Assembly (NCBI RefSeq): GCF_047638075.1 | Contig: NZ_JBLJBV010000102.1 | Location: forward strand, 1-10,795 | Reading direction: 5' to 3' | Length of the DNA: 10,795 nt | Source: UBA6197 sp047638075 | GTDB lineage: Bacteria; Pseudomonadota; Alphaproteobacteria; Rhodobacterales; Rhodobacteraceae | In this document: one piece after another, positions 6,638-10,795 of the stretch | Position numbering within the stretch: position 1 is the stretch's first letter | How the letters are laid out: each line of letters begins with the position of its first letter | Program-made: the position numbers and the translations under genes | The notes under the pieces: generated by a model | The model's database searches: none | What the model was told of the DNA's origin: nothing | The model's input: the letters and a program-made list of their open reading frames with translations, nothing else

Positions 6638-7000
6638 TTATGCCCCGGTCTCGACGCAGTGGCGGCGAAAGGCACGTTTTAGCAAATCCAGCTCGGCGCG
6701 CAGCAGGTCCATCTCGGCGCGGATATCGTCTTCCAGCGGAATGCCGGTCACGATGGTGAAATGTCCAAGCCGGTCACCGCCAGCCTTTGTCTGCACCAAA
6801 AACGTCTGCACCCCATCCGACAACACCTCGGGCGGGATTGGCAGGCTCAACCGCCAGCGATCCTTGCCCAGCGCCGCAACCTCAAGGCCCGGCAGGATCT
6901 TTTCTTGGTGCACCACGTTGATTTCCGGCGGCTTGGGCCCAACCAGAACCCCCTCCCAGTAACCCGCCCTGATGCGCGATATCTCCAGCATGTAGGCCAT
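6638..7000 (-). CDS. conserved-looking 120-residue protein of unknown function
   Basis: A 120-residue soluble protein. The first 85 residues look beta-rich, with hydrophobic-polar alternation (ISRIRAGYWEGVLVG, RWRLSLPIPPEVLSDGVQTFLVQ). They end in GHFTIVTGIPLEDD, followed by a long amphipathic helix at about 90-115 (DIRAEMDLLRAELDLLKRAF) that could form a short coiled coil. There is no signal peptide or membrane segment, and I recognise no enzyme motif. It is translationally coupled to the upstream DUF6478-like gene: the ribosome site AAGGAGG (7005-7011) overlaps that gene's TAA, four bases before the ATG. The pairing suggests the two products act together. Its stop is 13 bp from the fadH stop. 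Confidence 0.8.
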   Translation of the reverse strand: MAYMLEISRIRAGYWEGVLVGPKPPEINVVHQEKILPGLEVAALGKDRWRLSLPIPPEVLSDGVQTFLVQTKAGGDRLGHFTIVTGIPLEDDIRAEMDLLRAELDLLKRAFRRHCVETGA

Positions 7001-7009
7001 GCGCCCTCC

Positions 7010-7783
7010 TTAAATCTCCGCCCGTGGATGGCGCGAAAAGGTCAGATCCCGCACCATGATCTGGTTCATCTGCGGCCCCTCAAAGATCAGGTCCACCCAC
7101 GCCTTTTCCACCCGTTTTTCATTGATCTTCGTATAGGCCAGATCAAATTCGACCGGGGCTCCCCCCTGAACCGGCGGCAATGCGCGAACCACCTGTTCGG
7201 TGTTGGGGCCGTGCTTCACGTTCAGCCGTGCAAATACCGCAAGCGGCTTTTCCGCCTCAATCACGCAGTCCATGCGGATCAGGTGGTTCAACCGCAACCC
7301 TTCAGCCGCGCCCTGCGGCAAATCAATCACCACAGACAGGAAAGAGCCGTCAAAACGAAACACATCCAACCGCAGACCAAAAGGGGCGATGTCGGCTTCG
7401 CCTGTGTTGCGGGTCTGGCGCAGGGTCAATTCGGGCACTTTGCAATCATGAAAGATCGTTACCTGATCACCCAGCATCGCCCGGTTTTCAGCCGAGGCAA
7501 TACCCGCCGGCACCACAGGCCCGCACCACAAATCGGGCCGCCAGGCCCAATCAGTGCCAAGCGGCCGCGCAATCGCATCGGCGCCCATCAGCGGCATCGC
7601 CAGCCGTGCATCGGCAATATGCAAAACGCGGTCTAGCGCCCGGCGCAAATGGCGCGCTTCTGACCGCAATCCGCGCAAATCATGCAAATCCAGATCCTTG
7701 GCCAGCCGTGCGGCGCGCGTCCAGCGGATATGAGCGCGCTTTTGCAGCAGGCGATCCAGCAGTGAATTCGGTTTCCGGGGCAT
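7010..7783 (-). CDS. DUF6478-like protein of unknown function
   Basis: A 257-residue protein that I recognise as resembling the DUF6478 family, known mainly from Rhodobacterales. Its function is unknown. The N-terminal 60 residues are very basic and helical (LLDRLLQKRAHIRWTRAARLAK...RHLRRALDRVL). The rest is beta-rich, with WCGP (86-89), DGSFLSVVIDLP (145-156) and a C-terminal EKAWVDLIFEGPQMNQI...RDLTFSRHPRAEI. No signal peptide or membrane segment is seen. The ATG at 7783 has GGAGA close upstream and gives a family-like start (MPRKPNSLLDRLL). An in-frame TTG at 7801 would add six residues but has no ribosome site. It is first in a two-gene unit with the 120-residue protein, whose ribosome site overlaps its stop codon. 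Confidence 0.8.
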   Translation of the reverse strand: MPRKPNSLLDRLLQKRAHIRWTRAARLAKDLDLHDLRGLRSEARHLRRALDRVLHIADARLAMPLMGADAIARPLGTDWAWRPDLWCGPVVPAGIASAENRAMLGDQVTIFHDCKVPELTLRQTRNTGEADIAPFGLRLDVFRFDGSFLSVVIDLPQGAAEGLRLNHLIRMDCVIEAEKPLAVFARLNVKHGPNTEQVVRALPPVQGGAPVEFDLAYTKINEKRVEKAWVDLIFEGPQMNQIMVRDLTFSRHPRAEI

Positions 7784-7913
7784 CTTCTCCAAACGTTTCA
7801 AGAGTGACTTTCACACCACCAACGGGCGTACCGCTTATAATTTCACTCGCACAAAACCACGACGAGGATGAAACCAAAACCTGTCTATTTCAGGCCCTTT
7901 TGATGACGCCAAG

Positions 7914-7933
7914 CTGCGGCGACCGGGCCGCAG
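7914..7933 (-). terminator. hairpin just after the lipoprotein gene, possible terminator
   Basis: On the minus strand CTGCGGC pairs perfectly with GCCGCAG around a six-base loop, starting two bases after the lipoprotein stop codon. No T-tract follows, so it is at best a weak or Rho-assisted terminator, or an mRNA 3'-end stabiliser for the ilvD-lipoprotein transcript. Confidence 0.35.
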
Positions 7934-7935
7934 GT

Positions 7936-8553
7936 TCAGTTTGCTGCGCGGATCGCACGCACGAATGCCAAAATCAGCGCCCTTTGGTTTGCGTCGCTGA
8001 CTGGCCGGTCGCGCAGCGGCAAGACTGACAGTGACAATATTCGCCCCTCAATCCCGGTGAAAGCGCGCCAATACTCGGCCGCCACCCGCGGACCACTGGC
8101 CGCAGCGGTATCGCGCAGATGCACCAAAAGCAAATCGTCTTCGGTCCGCATGCCCAACACCGTCACCGATGCGGCCTTGCCAGAACGGCTAAGCGCAGCC
8201 CGTCCCGCCTCTGACTGAAAAAACTCTTTCATCTGCGGCAAGGCTTTGGCCACGGGCACCGGCGCCGGGGCGCTGACGGCAGCGGTCAGCACCACCGGCT
8301 GACCCGGTTGGCGAAGCGAGGGGTTGGCTGACAGCGCGGCGCAATTACCAAACAGCACAAAGCTGCCATCACCCTGACTGGCCTTTTGATCAACGCAAAA
8401 CCCGTTCGGCGCGGTCAGCACCAAGCTGCCATCCGCCACCCGCACGCTACGCGGTGCTGCCTGGCCCATCGTGGTTGTCACACAGCCCGCCAACACCGCG
8501 CACAGCCCCCAAACTCCACCAAACCGATAGAGTTTACTGGTCCATGTAGACAT
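7936..8553 (-). CDS. small predicted lipoprotein of unknown function, overlapping the ilvD 3' end
   Basis: From ATG at 8553 this is 205 residues. The open frame extends further upstream, but that part lies inside ilvD and is not credible. The start MSTWTSKLYRFGGVWGLCAVLAGC is a lipoprotein signal peptide with lipobox LAGC and Cys24 as the lipid-modified residue, followed by VTTTMGQAAPRS. The mature part has two further cysteines (53 and 71) that could form a periplasmic disulfide, and no catalytic motif I recognise. It probably sits in the inner or outer membrane, facing the periplasm. The gene overlaps ilvD by 20 bp in another frame, so it is likely co-transcribed and coupled. An AAGG lies nine bases before the ATG. 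Function unknown. Confidence 0.78.
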   Translation of the reverse strand: MSTWTSKLYRFGGVWGLCAVLAGCVTTTMGQAAPRSVRVADGSLVLTAPNGFCVDQKASQGDGSFVLFGNCAALSANPSLRQPGQPVVLTAAVSAPAPVPVAKALPQMKEFFQSEAGRAALSRSGKAASVTVLGMRTEDDLLLVHLRDTAAASGPRVAAEYWRAFTGIEGRILSLSVLPLRDRPVSDANQRALILAFVRAIRAAN

Positions 8554-10267
8554 GCGATTCTGCCTTGGCGCCCGGATGAGTAACCGCACCCTGACGCGTT
8601 GGCCCCACAAGCTGGGCGTATTTCCACAGCGCACCACTACCGTAATCGGTTTTGCGGGGGCCTTTCCAATCCGCTTTGCGGGCGGCCAGTTCGGCGTCAG
8701 TAAGCGCCACGGAAATCTCGCCGGTGACGGCATTGATGGTGATCATATCGCCGTCCTTCAGCAATGCGATAGGCCCGCCATAAGCCGCCTCTGGCCCGAC
8801 ATGGCCCACGCAGAACCCCCGCGTTGCGCCCGAAAAACGCCCATCCGTGATCAGCGCCACCTTCTTGCCCATACCCTGACCGGACAGTGCCGCCGTGGTT
8901 GACAGCATCTCGCGCATGCCCGGCCCGCCAGCGGGGCCTTCGTTGCGGATAACGATCACATCGCCCACTTGGTAGGTGCGCGCCTGAACGGCGGCAAAGG
9001 CGTCCTCTTCGCATTCAAACACGCGGGCGGGGCCGCTGAACACCTGCTCATCCGGCTTCATCCCGGCGACTTTCACGATTGCCCCATCGGGGGCAAGATT
9101 GCCCTTCAGCCCGACAACGCCACCGGTTGCGGTGATCGGTGTTGCCACCGGATAGATCACCTTGCCATCCGCCTCGTGGGTGATCAGATCCAACTCTTCG
9201 CCTATCGACCGCCCCGAGGCGGTAATGCAGTCTTCATGTATCAGCCCAGCCTTGCGCAATTCTTTCAGCACAACCGGCACGCCGCCCGCCTCATAAAGGT
9301 CTTTGGCGACATAGTCGCCACCCGGCCGCAGGTTCACGAAATAGGGCGTATCGCGGAAGATGTCGCAGACATCGAAAAGGTCAAAGTCGATCCCGGCCTC
9401 ATGCGCAATTGCGGGCAGATGCAGGCCGGCGTTGGTGGATCCGCCGGTGCAGGCCACGACGCGCGCGGCATTTTCCAACGCCTTTCGGGTCACGACATCG
9501 CGCGCGCGGATATTCTTTTCGATCAGGTTCATCACCGCCACGCCCGAGGCGTCACCATACTGATCGCGGCTTTCGTAGGGGGCGGGGGCGCCCGAACTGT
9601 TCATCAACGCAAGGCCAATCGCCTCGGACACGCAGGCCATGGTGTTGGCGGTATATTGCCCGCCGCAGGCCCCGGCCGAGGGGCAGGCAACCCGTTCCAG
9701 AATTTCCAGTTCGGCATCCGTCATATTGCCCGCAGCGTGCTGGCCCACCGCCTCGAACACGTCCTGAACCACCACATCCTTGCCGTTCAGCCTGCCCGGC
9801 AAGATCGAGCCGCCATAGATGAACACCGACGGCACGTTCAACCGCACCATCGCCATCATCATCCCGGGAAGCGACTTGTCACAGCCCGCCATTCCAACCA
9901 GCGCATCATAGCAATGCCCGCGCATCGTCAATTCAACCGTATCAGCAATCGCATCGCGCGACGCGAGGCTGGAGCGCATGCCCTCATGCCCCATCGCAAT
10001 GCCGTCTGTCACCGTGATGGTGGTAAATTCGCGCGGCGTGCCGCCGCCCTTCTTCACCCCCATCTTCACCGATTGCGCCTGACGGTTCAGCGCAATGTTG
10101 CACGGCGCCGCCTCGTTCCAGCAGGTGGCAACACCGACCCAAGGCTGATGGATTTCTTCCTCGGTGATGCCCATCGCGTAGAAATAACTGCGGTGTGGCG
10201 CACGTTCGGGCCCTTCGGTTACATGCCGCGAAGGAAGTGTCGATTTGTTGAAACGGCTATTGCGCAT
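8534..10267 (-). CDS. ilvD: IlvD, dihydroxy-acid dehydratase
   Basis: A 577-residue enzyme of the IlvD/Edd family. It dehydrates 2,3-dihydroxy-isovalerate and 2,3-dihydroxy-3-methylvalerate to the 2-keto acids that give valine, leucine and isoleucine. The iron-sulfur cysteines are visible at 56 (NEAAPCN), 129 (GMAGCDKSLPG) and 201 (SAGACGGQYTANTMA). D88, D130 and K131 are the expected magnesium-site residues, and the C-terminal GRFSGATRGFCVGH motif holds the likely catalytic Ser. The open frame extends upstream to 10531, but the MRNSRFNKST start at 10267 matches the family. An AAGG stands three bases before it. The family also contains sugar-acid dehydratases. Length and overall sequence favour IlvD, though no other branched-chain gene is in view. 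The lipoprotein gene overlaps its 3' end. Confidence 0.93.
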   Translation of the reverse strand: MRNSRFNKSTLPSRHVTEGPERAPHRSYFYAMGITEEEIHQPWVGVATCWNEAAPCNIALNRQAQSVKMGVKKGGGTPREFTTITVTDGIAMGHEGMRSSLASRDAIADTVELTMRGHCYDALVGMAGCDKSLPGMMMAMVRLNVPSVFIYGGSILPGRLNGKDVVVQDVFEAVGQHAAGNMTDAELEILERVACPSAGACGGQYTANTMACVSEAIGLALMNSSGAPAPYESRDQYGDASGVAVMNLIEKNIRARDVVTRKALENAARVVACTGGSTNAGLHLPAIAHEAGIDFDLFDVCDIFRDTPYFVNLRPGGDYVAKDLYEAGGVPVVLKELRKAGLIHEDCITASGRSIGEELDLITHEADGKVIYPVATPITATGGVVGLKGNLAPDGAIVKVAGMKPDEQVFSGPARVFECEEDAFAAVQARTYQVGDVIVIRNEGPAGGPGMREMLSTTAALSGQGMGKKVALITDGRFSGATRGFCVGHVGPEAAYGGPIALLKDGDMITINAVTGEISVALTDAELAARKADWKGPRKTDYGSGALWKYAQLVGPTRQGAVTHPGAKAESHVYMDQ

Positions 10268-10452
10268 CGGCCTTGTCCCTAAATTGACTATGTCTGGGAA
10301 TAGATAAAGATGGCGCAAGCGGCAAGCTTCAATAGTATTGCGTCTCTGGCCAAAGGCCCCGATCATTTGCAATAGCGGTGAAAATAACCGGCGCGCCGAT
10401 TGCAGCCTATCTGCGGCTTTACATCCCCGGCACCCGCGAAAAAGGAATGACC

Positions 10453-10795
10453 ATGCTGAACCGTCTTCAGGGAATGCTGCTGACGCGCCCTGCCGTCTAT
10501 GCCCCGCTGGCCGGTTTTGCAGCCATCGCACGGCCCCGGCATGAGCTTTGGCGCAGCATCTTGGGCACGTTGCTGATTGGCGCCCTATACATGATGGCGA
10601 TCATATCATTCTTTCGCTTTATCGAACGGGTTCGCGGGCCATGGGCGGCGGCACAGCTATCACAAAGCATTGGGTCGGGTGGCAGCCCGCTGGGGTTGAC
10701 GATGCTTTTATATACATTCGGGGCGTTGGGCGGTGCGGTGTTGGTGGTGACGCGCCTTTTGCACGGTCGCAGCGGCACCACACTTTTTGGCCCGG
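10453..10795 (+). CDS. membrane protein, N-terminal part (possible CPBP-family intramembrane protease); runs off the right edge
   Basis: The frame stays open from ATG 10453 to the window end (114 codons). Two strongly hydrophobic segments are visible at about 35-55 (WRSILGTLLIGALYMMAIISFF) and 80-102 (GLTMLLYTFGALGGAVLVVT), the latter followed by RLLHGRSGTTLFGP. This layout resembles the N-terminus of CPBP (CAAX-protease-like) proteins in Rhodobacterales. The diagnostic EExxxR and histidine motifs would lie beyond the window, so the family is tentative. Start choice: AAAGGA (10441-10446) is directly against an in-frame ATG at 10447 but six bases from the ATG at 10453, so the second is preferred. 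It is divergent from ilvD across 185 bp in which I see no clear promoter. Confidence 0.7.
   Translation, partial: MLNRLQGMLLTRPAVYAPLAGFAAIARPRHELWRSILGTLLIGALYMMAIISFFRFIERVRGPWAAAQLSQSIGSGGSPLGLTMLLYTFGALGGAVLVVTRLLHGRSGTTLFGP

Noticed and set aside
6761..7636. Plus-strand open frame of 291 codons opposite the DUF6478-like pair
   Set aside because: Spans two coupled minus-strand genes with good ribosome sites; its own composition is His/Arg/Pro-rich and lacks a start signal.
7834..7868. TATAAG (minus strand) as a -10 for the DUF6478-like gene
   Set aside because: No acceptable -35 lies 15-19 bp upstream, so a promoter cannot be supported from sequence.
8554..8733. Sixty-residue N-terminal extension of the lipoprotein frame
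   Set aside because: Lies wholly inside ilvD and would bury the clear signal peptide and lipobox that begin at the ATG at 8553.
8969..10282. Plus-strand open frame of 437 codons opposite ilvD
   Set aside because: Long but entirely antisense to ilvD, very rich in His, Arg and Gly, with no recognisable motif. It is a shadow of the real gene.
10268..10531. N-terminal extension of the ilvD frame
   Set aside because: The extra 88 residues do not resemble IlvD and would overlap the divergent membrane-protein gene; the ATG at 10267 gives the standard family start.

Overview
The window looks like chromosomal DNA of an alphaproteobacterium of the Rhodobacterales (Roseobacter/Paracoccus group). The GC-rich codon use, the bhc gene cluster with a divergent bhcR, the DUF6478-type protein and the style of the ilvD neighbourhood all point there. 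I see no mobile element, CRISPR array, tRNA or rRNA. Gene density is high, with one unusually long non-coding gap of about 580 bp.

Left part (1-4027): this is the start of a beta-hydroxyaspartate cycle (BHAC) locus. On the minus strand, bhcA (aspartate-glyoxylate aminotransferase) is followed by the first 60 codons of bhcB (beta-hydroxyaspartate dehydratase), coupled by an ATGA overlap. The IclR-type regulator bhcR is divergent. Between them is a clear inverted repeat lying directly against a plausible bhcA promoter. Convergent to bhcR is a bicupin (S)-ureidoglycine aminohydrolase. Upstream of that, in the same direction, is an aquaporin-family channel with a non-standard selectivity filter. 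Ureidoglycine aminohydrolase sits on the purine/allantoin route that ends in glyoxylate, and glyoxylate is the substrate of BhcA. The region may therefore join a glyoxylate source to a glyoxylate assimilation cycle. That link is an inference from gene order.

Middle (4028-6624): the long non-coding stretch contains a very strong intrinsic terminator facing right, with no plus-strand gene in front of it. It is followed by fadH, a complete 2,4-dienoyl-CoA reductase of three domains.

Right part (6638-10795): on the minus strand, reading right to left, lie ilvD (dihydroxy-acid dehydratase), a small lipoprotein overlapping the ilvD 3' end, and a two-gene unit made of a DUF6478-like protein and a 120-residue protein of unknown function. 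Divergent from ilvD, running off the right edge, is the N-terminal part of a membrane protein, possibly a CPBP-family intramembrane protease.

The most useful leads are the orphan terminator (possible small RNA), the channel with Val in place of the selectivity-filter Arg, and the operator and effector-site evidence for glyoxylate control of the bhc genes. Most large plus-strand open frames opposite bhcA, ilvD and the DUF6478 gene are antisense shadows and were left out.
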